Notes: generated by a model not told the origin, from the sequence alone. DNA of 34,346 nucleotides from Actinomadura sp. 7K507 (GCF_004348425.1 NZ_SMKK01000086.1:1-34346), one strand, 5' to 3'. Positions 7,137-15,754 are shown, counted from the first letter of the stretch. A program made the numbers and translations.

Positions 7137-7831
7137 TGACGTCCTTCATGCTCGTACACGGAGCGTTCCACGGGTCCGCGTGCTGGGCTCGCACGGCGAG
7201 CGTCCTCACGGAACTCGGCCACGACGCCCGCACCGTCGAACTCCCCCTGACGTCCCTGAGCGACGACGCGGACACGGTCAGATCCGCGATCGAGGCGGCG
7301 AACTCCCCGGTCGTGCTGGTGGGGCACTCGTACGGAGGTCTGGTGATCTCCAGGGCCGCCGACGGGCATGCCGCGGTGCGGCACCTCGTCTACGTCGCGG
7401 CGGCCATGCTGGACGGTGCCGACACGAGTCACGGGCGGGGCGCGCAGTTCCCCGCGACGCCGCTCAGGCCGTTGATACGCCACCTCCCGGACGGTACCGC
7501 GGCCGTGGAGCCGGAGGACGCGGTGAGGTGCTTCTTCAACGAATGCCCCCCTGACGTCGCCGCCGAGGCCGCGACCCACCTGCGCCCCACCGCCATCGCA
7601 TGTGTGGCCGAGGCGCCCGGGTCCGAGCCATGGCGGACCATCCCGTCCACGTACGTGGTCTGTGAGCGGGACCGTGCCGTCCATCCCGACTTCCAACGCT
7701 GGATGGCCGCGCGCGCCGGCCACGTCGTGACCTTGGACACGGACCACTTCCCGTGCTACTCGCAGCCGCGGCTCCTGGCCGGCATCCTCGCGTCCGCGGA
7801 ACCCGCACCCGAGGTCGCGCCATGCCCGTGA
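7136..7831 (+). CDS. Alpha/beta-fold hydrolase (small methylesterase-like)
   Basis: A 231-residue single-domain alpha/beta hydrolase resembling the plant methylesterase/hydroxynitrile lyase group. The oxyanion motif is LVHGAFHGSACW, the nucleophile elbow is GHSYGG, the acid is in VCERDRAVHPDFQRW and the base in TLDTDHFPC. No signal peptide, so it is cytosolic. ATG 7136 shares one base with the thiolase stop (TGATG), so translation is coupled. Its 3' end overlaps the ligase gene by 10 bases. In this set it may release an acid from an ester or CoA thioester; the substrate cannot be read from sequence. Confidence 0.87.
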   Translation: MTSFMLVHGAFHGSACWARTASVLTELGHDARTVELPLTSLSDDADTVRSAIEAANSPVVLVGHSYGGLVISRAADGHAAVRHLVYVAAAMLDGADTSHGRGAQFPATPLRPLIRHLPDGTAAVEPEDAVRCFFNECPPDVAAEAATHLRPTAIACVAEAPGSEPWRTIPSTYVVCERDRAVHPDFQRWMAARAGHVVTLDTDHFPCYSQPRLLAGILASAEPAPEVAPCP

Positions 7832-9276
7832 AGCCCATCGGGGTGTGCCTGGCCGACAACGCCGCCGCCCAGCCGGACCGTCCCGCCATCAGCTGCGCCG
7901 GACGGAGCGTGACCCGCCAGGAGCTGGACCGACACACCAACCGCCTCGCAAGGGCCTATCGGGACCTGGGTGTGCGCGAAGGCGACCTGGTGGCCGTGTG
8001 CCTGCCGAACGGCATCGAGTTCTACGAGTCGTGCCTGGCGGCGTGGAAGCTCGGGGCCACCCCGCTGCCGATCTCCTGGCGCATGCCGCGGGCGGAACTC
8101 GACCCGATCATCGCGCTGGCGCGCCCCCGGCTGGTGGTGGGTTCGGCGGTGAGCGGCCCGGCGTGCGTCCCGCAGGGCTTCCGGCCCGGCGAGCGGCTGA
8201 GCGATGGTCCGCTGGAGGCCCGCGTCGCGCCCTCCCTCAAGGCCATCACCTCCGGCGGGAGCACCGGCACTCCCAAACTCATCGTCCCGGCCCAGCGCGG
8301 CGAGTTCGACACCGACCGCCGGTGGCTCGGCATGCGCCGCGACCAGGTACAACTCGTTCCCGGGCCGCTCTATCACAACGGTCCCTTCGCATGTTCCACG
8401 AACGGTCTGCTCGCCGGTCACCACCTGGTCGTCATGGAAAGGTTCGACGCGGAGGACGCGCTGCGGCTCATCTCCGGCCACCGGGTGAACTGGGTGTCAC
8501 TGGTGCCGACGATGATGCTCCGGATGTCGCGGTCGGTCGAGGCGCATCCGGAGAGGTACGACCTCACGTCACTGGAAACGGTCTGGCACGGCGCCGCCCC
8601 CTGCCCCGAGTGGCTCAAGGAGGCGTGGATCGACCTCATCGGTCCCGAGCGGCTCTTCGAACTGTACGGCGGCGCCGAGGGCCAGGCCGGCTGCCACATC
8701 TCGGGCACCGACTGGCTCGCCCATCGAGGGTCGGTGGGGCGGCCGGCCGTCGGGGAGATCGTCGTCCTCGACGCGGAGGGCGGCGAGGCGCCGCGCGGCA
8801 CGGTCGGAGAGATCTACATGAGGCGGGGCGAGGGCGAGCCCCCCGGCTACCACTACATCGGTGCCGAGGCGCGGCGCCGGCCCGGCGGCTGGGAGTCGCT
8901 GGGCGACCTCGGGTGGATGGACGGCGAAGGCTACCTGTACCTCGCTGACCGGCGCACCGACATGATCACCTCTGGTGGCGCCAACGTCTACGCCGCGGAG
9001 GTCGAGTCGGCCATTCTGCGGCATCCTCTGGTCCTGTCCTGTGTCGTGGTGGGGCTGCCCGACCGGGATCTGGGCCAGCGGGTACACGCGGTGGTCCAGC
9101 CCGCGGCACCGCTGAGCCAGGACCGGCTCCTCGGCTTCCTCGATGAGCGGCTCGTCCGCTACAAGATCCCGCGGAGCGTCCGCTTCGTGGACGAACCGCT
9201 CCGTGACGACGCCGGGAAGGTCCGCCGCTCCGCCATCCGCGAACAGGAGGCGGCGATCGCGCCTCCACTGGAGTGA
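7822..9276 (+). CDS. Acyl-CoA synthetase (AMP-binding, class I adenylate-forming enzyme)
   Basis: A 484-residue adenylating enzyme that would activate a carboxylic acid to acyl-AMP and then acyl-CoA in the cytosol. The phosphate loop is ITSGGSTGTPK, the A5 motif ELYGGAEGQAG, the A7 region GDLGWMDGEGYLYLADRRTDMI with the ribose-binding Asp, and the C-terminal catalytic lysine lies in DDAGKVRR. It is slightly shorter than typical FadD proteins and resembles the actinobacterial steroid or bile-acid CoA ligase group in outline. The ATG at 7822 overlaps the hydrolase stop by 10 bases. As the last gene of the set, it would supply the acyl-CoA substrate for the thiolase/aldolase. The substrate is unknown. 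Confidence 0.88.
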   Translation: MPVKPIGVCLADNAAAQPDRPAISCAGRSVTRQELDRHTNRLARAYRDLGVREGDLVAVCLPNGIEFYESCLAAWKLGATPLPISWRMPRAELDPIIALARPRLVVGSAVSGPACVPQGFRPGERLSDGPLEARVAPSLKAITSGGSTGTPKLIVPAQRGEFDTDRRWLGMRRDQVQLVPGPLYHNGPFACSTNGLLAGHHLVVMERFDAEDALRLISGHRVNWVSLVPTMMLRMSRSVEAHPERYDLTSLETVWHGAAPCPEWLKEAWIDLIGPERLFELYGGAEGQAGCHISGTDWLAHRGSVGRPAVGEIVVLDAEGGEAPRGTVGEIYMRRGEGEPPGYHYIGAEARRRPGGWESLGDLGWMDGEGYLYLADRRTDMITSGGANVYAAEVESAILRHPLVLSCVVVGLPDRDLGQRVHAVVQPAAPLSQDRLLGFLDERLVRYKIPRSVRFVDEPLRDDAGKVRRSAIREQEAAIAPPLE

Positions 9277-9296
9277 CGGGCCCGCCGGCGAGGCGA

Positions 9297-10045
9297 TCAG
9301 GTCACGGACGGGGCGGGGGCCTCGGTGATCACGCCGTCTTCGAGGTTGAGGACTCGGTCGGCCTCGGTGAGGAGGGTCTCGTCGTGGGTGGCCACCAGGA
9401 CGGTGACGCCCTCGCTGGAGACGACGGCGCGGAGCAGGGGCATGATGGCGGCGGCCGTTTCGGAGTCGAGCTGGCCGGTGGGTTCGTCCGCCAGCAGGAG
9501 GCGGGGGCGGTTGGCGAGGGCGCGGGCGATGGCGACGCGCTGGCGCTGGCCGCCGGACAGTTCGTTGGGGCGGGGCCGCGTGGTCGGCCAGGCCGACCAG
9601 GGACAGCAGGATGCGGACGCGTTCGTCGCGTTCGGCGGGGGGTGTGCGGACGAGGCGGAGCGGGACCTCGACGTTCTCGGCCGCCGACAGGACGGGGATC
9701 AGGCCGTGTGACTGGAAGACGTCCCCGGTGTCCCCGGCTTGGGGCTTTGACCGGGTTCGGCGTGTCCAGCGAGTCTGCGAAGACGTCCCACCGGGTGCCC
9801 GCCGGACGCGTCGCGGCCCCGGCGCCGCCGTCCCCGTCGCCGCGCACGCCGAGGATCTCCAGTTCGAGCGGTCCCCCGGGTGCGTTGTCGTCGTAGGCGT
9901 AGTGGACGCCGCGGACCGACAGGGGGTAGGAGAGGACGCCGCCCGGTCCGGCCAGCCCGGCGGCGTCGAGCCCGACCGTGCTTCGCGCCGTCCGCGGCGA
10001 CACCGGGCAGCGCGACCCGCCGCACCAGGGGCCGAGTCGCAACAA
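9297..10045 (-). pseudogene. Decayed ABC exporter: permease fragment joined to a headless ATPase
   Basis: Reading leftward, the first part (about 10025-9730, itself spread over two frames) gives a fragment such as LSYPLSVRGVHYAYDDN and RWDVFADSLDTPNPVK that may come from an extracytoplasmic loop of an FtsX-like permease; that part is tentative. It runs straight into VFQSHGLIPVLSAAENVEVPLRL (from 9719), the Q-loop region of a LolD/MacB-type ATPase. A further one-base shift near 9580 leads to RPNELSGGQRQRVAIARAL, LLLADEPTGQLDSET and LVATHDETLL, ending at 9297. Signature, Walker B and H-loop survive, but Walker A and the whole N-terminus are gone, so it cannot be functional. A deletion between permease and ATPase genes plus frameshifts explains it. 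Confidence 0.8.
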
Positions 10046-10064
10046 TTTCGCGATCTACGGCAAA

Positions 10065-13000
10065 TCACCTATTGGCGCGCCATGCGGAGGTGCCCTCTGG
10101 GGGGACGGTCTCCGCGCGCCGCAGGATCTCCTCGGGGGCGAGGTCGGCGCCGGCGGTGAAGGTTTCCGGCGTGACGCTGGGGCCGATGCGTTCGGTGGCG
10201 CGGTCGATGTCGTCCTGTTCGGCCGCGCCCGGGGGCAGGCCCGCCGACGTGCGGATCGCCGCCGCCTTGCCTAGTGCGTGTGCGGCCGCCTCGTGGCGGC
10301 CGGTCAAAGTCAGCGCGGAGGCCAGCCCCTCCAGCGAGCCCGCCAGGTCGCGCGGCGCCTCCAGGCGGATCGCGACGGCCAGCGAGTCCCGGTAGTAGGT
10401 GAGCGCGCCCGCCGCGTCGCCGCGCATCTCGGCCACGTACCCGAGCCCGGTCTGGACGAGCGTCAGGTAGAGCGGCGGGAACTCCTCCGGGGACGCGGTC
10501 GCCAGCAGGCGGCGCAACCGGTCCTCGGCGTCGTCCAGGCGGCCTTCGCGGCCCGCCGCCAGGGCGAGCCCGATGTCGGCGAACATCACGGCCTGCGCGA
10601 AACCCTGCTCCACGGCCACCCGGTGCGCGCGGCCGAACAGGCGGCGGGACGAGGTGTAGTCGCGGCGCAGGTAGGCGATCCAGCCGCGCCAGGCCATCCG
10701 GACCGCGACGTCCGGCCACAGGTGCAGCTCCTCGGCCATCCGCTGGCCCTCGTGCTGCAGCCGCTCGGCACGGTCGTAGTCCCCGGCAAGCTCCGCCGCC
10801 CCGCCGAGCCACTCCGCCGCCTGCAGCCCGCCCCACCGGTCGCCGATCTCGGCGAACCGCGCGGCGGCCCGTTCGGCGTCGCGTTCCAGTGCGGCCGGGT
10901 CGCCGTGCGCGTGGGCGTGCTGGGCCCGCAGGAGCAGCGCGGCCGCCTCGCCCCAGCGGTCACCGGACGCGCGGAACGCGGCCAGCATCTCCCCCAGCCG
11001 CGCCGCGCCCGCCCCGGCGTCGTCCAGGTCGAACTGGACGTAGGTCAGGAACCAGCGCGCCCAGGCCCCCAGGTGCGGGTCCCCGGTCTCGTCGACGAGA
11101 GCGAGGGCATCGTCGCGGCGGGCCCGCCAGTCTTCCGGCGGGCCCTTCAGGACGGCGAGGCCCGTCCGCCACGTCAGCGCCCTCGCGCGGGCCGCCGGGG
11201 CCCCGCCGCCGCGCTGGAGCGCCGTGTCCAGCGACCGCAGCGCCTCGGTCAGCTTGCCGCGCAGGAACCAGTACCAGGCGAGGGCGTTGACCAGGCGCAG
11301 CGCGCCGTCGCCGGTGGCGGACTCCAGCGCGAGGCGGAGATTCGCCGACTCCTGGTCGAGCCGGAGCAGCCAGCGCGCCTGCTCCGGGCCGTAGAGCCGA
11401 CGTTCCGCGCGCTCGGCCAGCTCGATGTAGTGGCGGCTGTGACCGGCGCGCGTCCATCCGTCCTCGCCCGCCTCGGCCAGACGCTCGGCGGAGTAGGCGG
11501 CGACGGACTCCAGGAGCCGGTAGCGGGGACCCTCGCCCGGCCGTTCCGTCATCACGACCAGGGAACGGTCGACCAGCCTGACCAGGACGTCCAGGACCTC
11601 CGCCTCGGGGACGTCCTCCCCTGCGCAGACGGCTTCGGCCGACTCGGCCGCGCAGCCGTCGGCGTGCACGGACAGCCGCCGCAGGACGGCCCGTTCCGGC
11701 CCGGTCAGCAGGTCCCAGCTCCACTCGATCATCGCGGTGAGCGTCCGCTGCCGGGCGGGGGCGCCGCGATGGCCGGACGCCAGCAGCCGGAACCGGTCGT
11801 CGAGCCGGTCGACCAGGCCCTCCACACCGAGCGTCCGCACCTTGGTCGCGGCCAGTTCCAGCGCGAGGGGGATCCCGTCCAGGCGGCGGCACAGTTCGCC
11901 GACCCGCCCGGCCGTCCCCCCGTCCAGCCGGAATCCCCGCGAGGACGCCGCCGCCCGGGTCGCGAAGAGCCGGACCGCGCTCGCCGTCTCGGGGTCGTCG
12001 TCCTCGCCGGGCACGTCCAGCGGCGGGACCGACCACACCACCTCGCCGGGCAGGCCGAGCGGCTCCCGGCTGGTGGCGAGGATCCGCAGGCCGGGGACGC
12101 GGCGCAGCAGCCGCTCCGCCAGTCCGGCGGCCTGCTCGACCACGTGCTCGCAGTTGTCCAGGACGAGCAGCAGCCGGCGGGCGCCGAGCGCCGCCGCGAG
12201 CCGGTCCAGCGCCGGGCTCTCGTCGCCCGGGGCGTCCCGGATGTCGAGGATCGCCGTCACGACCTCGGCGAGGTCGGGCACCGTGGATCGCTCGAACCCG
12301 GCGAGCTCCGCCATCCACACGCCGTCGCCGAACCCGTCCACGAGCCCGGACGCCGTCTCCACCGCGAGCCGCGTCTTGCCGACGCCGCCGGGGCCGGTGA
12401 GCGTGACGAGGCGGTCGGTGCCGATCCGCGCCCGGATCTCCCGGACGGCGTCGTCCCGTCCGATCAGCTCGGTCGGCGGGACGGGCAGGTTCGACCGCGG
12501 GCCGGGCTCCCGCGCGGCGGGCACGTCCAGGGCCGGGTCCTGCCGGAGGATGGACCGCTGAAGATCGGCCAGCTCGGAGCCGGGGTCGAGGCCCAGTTCG
12601 GCGGCGAGCAGCGTCCGGTGGCTCTCGTAGCTCTCCAGCGCCTCGTTCTGGCGTCCCGCCCGGTAGAGCGCCCGCATGTGGGCCGCCCGCAGCCGTTCGC
12701 GCAGGGGATGCGCGGCGACCGCGTCACCGAGCTCCCCGGCCAGGGCGCCGTGCTCGCCCAGGTCGAGCCGTACTTCGGCGTGCTCCTCCAGCGCGGTCAG
12801 CCGCAGCTCCTCCAGCCGCGCGATCGCCGGCCGCGTGAACGGCTCGTCCGCGAAATCGGCGAACGCGGGCCCGCGCCACAGCTCCAGCGCCTCGGCGAGC
12901 AGCGCCGCCCGCTCCTTCGGCTCCGCCGCCCGGCGCGCCTCGTCCACCAGGTTCTGGAAGCGCCGGGCGTCCACCCGCCGGCCGCCCAGCAGGTATCCGG

Positions 13001-13268
13001 CGGGACGCGACTCCACCAGCGCCCGCGCGCCCGGCTCCGCGTCCTCCAGGACGCGCCGCAGCTGCGACACCTTGGCCGACAGCGCGCCCATCGGGTTCCC
13101 GGGCAGGTCCTCGCCCCACAGGTCGTCGATCAGCCGGTCGGCGGGCACCGGACGGCCCTCGTGCACGAGGAGGTCGGCCAGCAGCGCCCGGACCTTCAAC
13201 CCGGGCACCGCTACGGGCCCGCCGTCGTCGGTCCAGACGGCGAGCGGCCCGAGCACCCCGAAACGCAC
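10065..13268 (-). CDS. AfsR/SARP-family regulator: winged helix, BTAD, NTPase and TPR-like helices
   Basis: A 1067-residue regulator built like AfsR. Residues 1-95 are an OmpR-type winged helix (MRFGVLGPLAVW ... ALSAKVSQLRRVLE), 100-245 the bacterial transcriptional activation domain (ALELWRGPAFADF, LEELRLTALEEHAEVRL). From about 270 an NB-ARC/STAND NTPase carries Walker A LTGPGGVGKTRLA (about 290), Walker B LLLVLDNCEH (about 364) and LATSREPLGLPGEVVW. The rest, from about 600, is helical with TPR character. GTG 13268 has AGGG seven bases upstream. Such proteins activate secondary-metabolism or resistance genes by binding direct repeats. It diverges from a RibD/DHFR-fold gene across an 11-bp-phased direct repeat, its likely target. 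No biosynthetic cluster is visible here, so remote targets are possible. Confidence 0.92.
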   Translation of the reverse strand: MRFGVLGPLAVWTDDGGPVAVPGLKVRALLADLLVHEGRPVPADRLIDDLWGEDLPGNPMGALSAKVSQLRRVLEDAEPGARALVESRPAGYLLGGRRVDARRFQNLVDEARRAAEPKERAALLAEALELWRGPAFADFADEPFTRPAIARLEELRLTALEEHAEVRLDLGEHGALAGELGDAVAAHPLRERLRAAHMRALYRAGRQNEALESYESHRTLLAAELGLDPGSELADLQRSILRQDPALDVPAAREPGPRSNLPVPPTELIGRDDAVREIRARIGTDRLVTLTGPGGVGKTRLAVETASGLVDGFGDGVWMAELAGFERSTVPDLAEVVTAILDIRDAPGDESPALDRLAAALGARRLLLVLDNCEHVVEQAAGLAERLLRRVPGLRILATSREPLGLPGEVVWSVPPLDVPGEDDDPETASAVRLFATRAAASSRGFRLDGGTAGRVGELCRRLDGIPLALELAATKVRTLGVEGLVDRLDDRFRLLASGHRGAPARQRTLTAMIEWSWDLLTGPERAVLRRLSVHADGCAAESAEAVCAGEDVPEAEVLDVLVRLVDRSLVVMTERPGEGPRYRLLESVAAYSAERLAEAGEDGWTRAGHSRHYIELAERAERRLYGPEQARWLLRLDQESANLRLALESATGDGALRLVNALAWYWFLRGKLTEALRSLDTALQRGGGAPAARARALTWRTGLAVLKGPPEDWRARRDDALALVDETGDPHLGAWARWFLTYVQFDLDDAGAGAARLGEMLAAFRASGDRWGEAAALLLRAQHAHAHGDPAALERDAERAAARFAEIGDRWGGLQAAEWLGGAAELAGDYDRAERLQHEGQRMAEELHLWPDVAVRMAWRGWIAYLRRDYTSSRRLFGRAHRVAVEQGFAQAVMFADIGLALAAGREGRLDDAEDRLRRLLATASPEEFPPLYLTLVQTGLGYVAEMRGDAAGALTYYRDSLAVAIRLEAPRDLAGSLEGLASALTLTGRHEAAAHALGKAAAIRTSAGLPPGAAEQDDIDRATERIGPSVTPETFTAGADLAPEEILRRAETVPPEGTSAWRANR

Positions 13269-13314
13269 ATGCCGACCCTAACGCCGGCCGGTGACGCCTC
13301 CGTCCGGCCGCCGA

Positions 13315-13332
13315 CCGTAAGAATCCCGTAAA
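13315..13332 (+). promoter_or_regulatory. Candidate SARP operator: CCGTAA direct repeat, 11-bp period
   Basis: CCGTAA occurs at 13315-13320 and again at 13326-13331, exactly 11 bp apart, in the 127 bp between the SARP-type gene and the divergent RibD/DHFR-fold gene. SARP family proteins bind heptameric direct repeats with 11-bp spacing just upstream of weak -10 elements. A weak -10 (CACAGT, 13343-13348) follows. Confidence 0.45.
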
Positions 13333-13395
13333 CGGGGTCCCGCACAGTGGTTCCAGTCAGGCACAAAGAGCACGACCGGGCCTACGGAGGAAACC

Positions 13396-13956
13396 ATGCG
13401 CAAGATCATCAGCTCGACGTACATCTCGCTCGACGGCGTCATCGAGAACCCGCAGAACTGGACCTCTGCCTACTTCCAGGACGAGGCCGCCGCTTATGCC
13501 CAGGAGCTGCTGTTCACCTGCGACGCCCTGCTCATGGGCCGCAGGACGTTCGACGGCTTCTCACAGGCGTGGCCGGCCATGGAGGAGTCGACCGGCGACT
13601 TCGGGGTCCGGATGAACACGATGGCCCACTACGTCGTGTCCGACTCCCTGCAGAAGCCCGGCTGGGGCGACACCACCGCGATCCGGCGGGACGACGCCGT
13701 CGCGGAGATCACCAAGCTGAAGGAGCAGGAAGGCCAGAACATCCTGCAGTACGGCTTCGGCCCGGTGTCGCGGACGCTCGTGGAGAACGGCCTGCTGGAC
13801 GAGCTGCGGCTGTGGATCCACCCCGTGATCGTCGGCCCGGCAGACCCGGGAGAGCTGCTCACCCAGAAGGACTTCTCGGCGTCGTTCGAGCTGGCGGACA
13901 CCAAGACGTTCAGCACCGGCGTCATCATCGCGACCTACGTGCCCGCCGCGAAGTAG
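13396..13956 (+). CDS. Dihydrofolate reductase-fold protein (RibD C-terminal domain family)
   Basis: A 186-residue single-domain member of the RibD_C/DHFR superfamily, probably an NADPH-dependent reductase in the cytosol. Typical elements are MRKIISSTYISLDGVIENP at the start, LLMGRRTFDGF, the nucleotide-loop region ILQYGFGPVSRTLVENGLLDELRLWIHPVIVG, and a C-terminal strand TFSTGVIIATYVP. These stand-alone proteins are common in actinobacteria and their substrates are mostly unknown. GGAGGAAACC gives an excellent ribosome site before ATG 13396. It diverges from the SARP-type regulator and ends at a strong terminator shared with the convergent DUF5753 gene. Confidence 0.9.
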   Translation: MRKIISSTYISLDGVIENPQNWTSAYFQDEAAAYAQELLFTCDALLMGRRTFDGFSQAWPAMEESTGDFGVRMNTMAHYVVSDSLQKPGWGDTTAIRRDDAVAEITKLKEQEGQNILQYGFGPVSRTLVENGLLDELRLWIHPVIVGPADPGELLTQKDFSASFELADTKTFSTGVIIATYVPAAK

Positions 13957-13979
13957 CCCGGCGGATGACGCCTCGAAGC

Positions 13980-14014
13980 GGGCAGGGCCCCGGCCAAGCG
14001 CCGGGGCCCTGCCC
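13980..14014. terminator. Perfect 15-bp bidirectional terminator hairpin
   Basis: Bases 13980-13994 pair perfectly with 14000-14014 around a 5-nt loop (CAAGC). It sits between the stop of the RibD/DHFR-fold gene and the stop of the convergent HTH-DUF5753 gene and should serve both. There is no U-tract, as is common in high-GC actinobacteria. Confidence 0.85.
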
Positions 14015-14021
14015 GTTCGCG

Positions 14022-14936
14022 TCAGACGAGCTGGTCGAGGATGCTCCGCAGGATGGCGAGGGTGCGGGTTGGCGCCTCCGCCTGGACGCCGAGGCGGTTC
14101 AGGACGTCCCGGTAGCGGGTGAGGTCGGACGGGCGGTCCGGGTACAGCGCGCCGGTGAGCTGCTCCAGGTAGACGACGTCGGCGAGGTCGGGTTCGGCGA
14201 ACCGCAGCAGCGTCATCGGGCCGCCCTCGGCCGCGTGGCCGCCGGTGTCGAACGGCAGGACCTGCACGGTGATGTTCGGCCGCCGCGCCATCTCGGTCAG
14301 GTGCCGGATCTGCGCCCGCATCGTCGCTGCGCCGCCGACCGCGCGGCGCAGCGCCGCCTCGTCGAGCACCGCCCACAGCTTCAGCGGGTCGGGGCGGTCG
14401 AACACGCTCTGCCGCCGCATCCGCAGCTCGACCCGCCGCTCGATCTCGTCCGCCCGGGCCTCCGGATGCCGGGCGCCGAGGAGCGCGCGGGCGTAGTCGG
14501 CGGTCTGCAGCAGTTCCGGTACGTCCTGCACCTCGTACACGCGGACGAGCACGGCCCCCTGCTCCAGGCCCAGGTAGGGCTCGAACCAGCCGGGCACCAC
14601 ATCGGCGTACTCCTGCCACCAGCCGGGGATGTTCGCGTCCTCGGCCAGTTCCAGCAGCGCCTCGCGGCGGGCGGGGTCGGTCACGCCGTAGACGGTCAGC
14701 AGGTCGGCGACGTCGCGTTCCTTGAAGCCGACGCGGCCCAGCTCCATCCGGCTGATCTTGGAGTGGGAGGCGCGGATCTCGTATCCGGCGGCCTCGGTGG
14801 AGATCGCGGCCGTCTCGCGCAACCGGCGCAGCTGCGCCCCGACCAGCATGCGCAGCACCGTCGGGCCCGCCGCCCGGTACCCCTGCGCGGGGACGGCGAC
14901 CGGGGCCGCCTCATCCGGAGGCTCTCCCGCGCTCAT
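14022..14936 (-). CDS. HTH-XRE regulator with DUF5753 domain (WhiJ-like)
   Basis: A 304-residue protein. Residues 25-90 form an XRE helix-turn-helix (VLRMLVGAQLRRLRE, AGYEIRASHSKISRMELGRVGFKERDV). The remainder is DUF5753: PGWWQEYADVVPGWFEPYLGLEQGA, VPELLQTADYARALL, VELRMRRQSVF, ITVQVLPFDTGGHAAEGGPMTLLRF and VVYLEQLTGALYPD. The family includes WhiJ of Streptomyces, which controls development with small DUF397 and ATPase partners. Here the partner is different: the ATG at 14936 overlaps the stop of an upstream DUF574 methyltransferase (ATGA), so the two are cotranslated. It ends at a shared terminator. Confidence 0.92.
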   Translation of the reverse strand: MSAGEPPDEAAPVAVPAQGYRAAGPTVLRMLVGAQLRRLRETAAISTEAAGYEIRASHSKISRMELGRVGFKERDVADLLTVYGVTDPARREALLELAEDANIPGWWQEYADVVPGWFEPYLGLEQGAVLVRVYEVQDVPELLQTADYARALLGARHPEARADEIERRVELRMRRQSVFDRPDPLKLWAVLDEAALRRAVGGAATMRAQIRHLTEMARRPNITVQVLPFDTGGHAAEGGPMTLLRFAEPDLADVVYLEQLTGALYPDRPSDLTRYRDVLNRLGVQAEAPTRTLAILRSILDQLV

Positions 14937-15754
14937 ACCTTGCGTCCGACGGCGCAGAACTCGTCCACCTCGTCCGGCTCGCCGAACGGACCGGGCTCGA
15001 CCCGCCACCGCGACACCGACACGACGCCCGGCTCCAGCATCTCCAGCCCGTCGAAGTAGCGGGCGATCAGCTCGGGCGTGCGCAGGTGGTACGGGGCGTC
15101 GCTCGCCTCGTTCCAGACCTGGATGGCCGTCCGGAACGCGTCGCCGGTGACGACGTCCGTGCCGTCCGCGACAGCGAGGTGGCTGCCGGGAGGCAGCGCG
15201 CCGAGCAGGTGCGAGACGATCGAGCACGCCTCGTCGTGGTCGGGGACGTGGCCGAGGATGTTCAGCAGCATCAGCGCAACGGGACGGTCGAGGTCGAGCG
15301 TCTGCGCGGCCTCGTCGAGGATCCGCTTCGGGTCGCGCAGGTCGGCGTCGATGTAGCTGGTGGCGCCCTCCGGGCTGCTGGTCAGCAGCGCGCGGGCGTG
15401 CGACAGGACGAGCGGATCGTTGTCGACGTACACGATGCGGGCGTCGGGCGCGACGCGCTGCGCGACCTCGTGGGTGTTGTCGAACGTCGGGAGGCCGGTG
15501 CCGATGTCGAGGAACTGCCGGATCCCCGCCTCCCCGGCCAGGTGCCGGACGGCGCGGGACAGGAAGGCCCGCGAGTGCCGCGCGACGTCCACGATCTGCG
15601 GGTAGACGCCGACGAACTGGTCGCCGGCGGCCTGGTCGGCCGGGTAGTTCTCCTTGCCCCCCAGCCAGTAGTTCCAGATGCGCGCGGACTGCGGCACCGT
15701 GGTGTCGATCTGGGGCTCGGTTGGTACGCCGGTGTCCGGTGCCGGATCTCCCAC
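14933..15754 (-). CDS. SAM-dependent methyltransferase, DUF574 family
   Basis: A 273-residue DUF574 (S-adenosyl methyltransferase, Methyltransf_19) protein. Near the N-terminus it has the family signature SARIWNYWLGGKENYPADQ; then the SAM-binding strand FLDIGTGLPTFDNTHEVAQ, the ribose-binding acidic end VYVDNDPLVLSHARALL, IDADLRDPK and MLLNILGHVPD. The start is GTG 15754, seven bases after GAGGAG; the frame opens 66 codons earlier but that part is Arg/Pro-rich and has no ribosome site. These enzymes are abundant in actinomycetes, and I know of no established substrate. The ATGA overlap couples it to the DUF5753 regulator. Confidence 0.9.
   Translation of the reverse strand: MGDPAPDTGVPTEPQIDTTVPQSARIWNYWLGGKENYPADQAAGDQFVGVYPQIVDVARHSRAFLSRAVRHLAGEAGIRQFLDIGTGLPTFDNTHEVAQRVAPDARIVYVDNDPLVLSHARALLTSSPEGATSYIDADLRDPKRILDEAAQTLDLDRPVALMLLNILGHVPDHDEACSIVSHLLGALPPGSHLAVADGTDVVTGDAFRTAIQVWNEASDAPYHLRTPELIARYFDGLEMLEPGVVSVSRWRVEPGPFGEPDEVDEFCAVGRKV

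Noticed and set aside
10278..13331. A 1017-codon open frame on the plus strand opposite the SARP-type regulator.
   Set aside because: Antisense shadow; the minus strand encodes winged helix, BTAD and NTPase motifs across the same span.
5559..13956. A secondary-metabolite cluster built from the acyl-CoA ligase, thiolase, hydrolase and SARP regulator.
   Set aside because: No polyketide synthase, NRPS, terpene or RiPP gene is present and the acyl-CoA genes look catabolic.
13347..15059. A 570-codon plus-strand frame crossing the RibD/DHFR-fold gene, terminator and DUF5753 gene.
   Set aside because: It runs through a perfect terminator hairpin and two well-supported genes, with Arg/Gly-rich composition.
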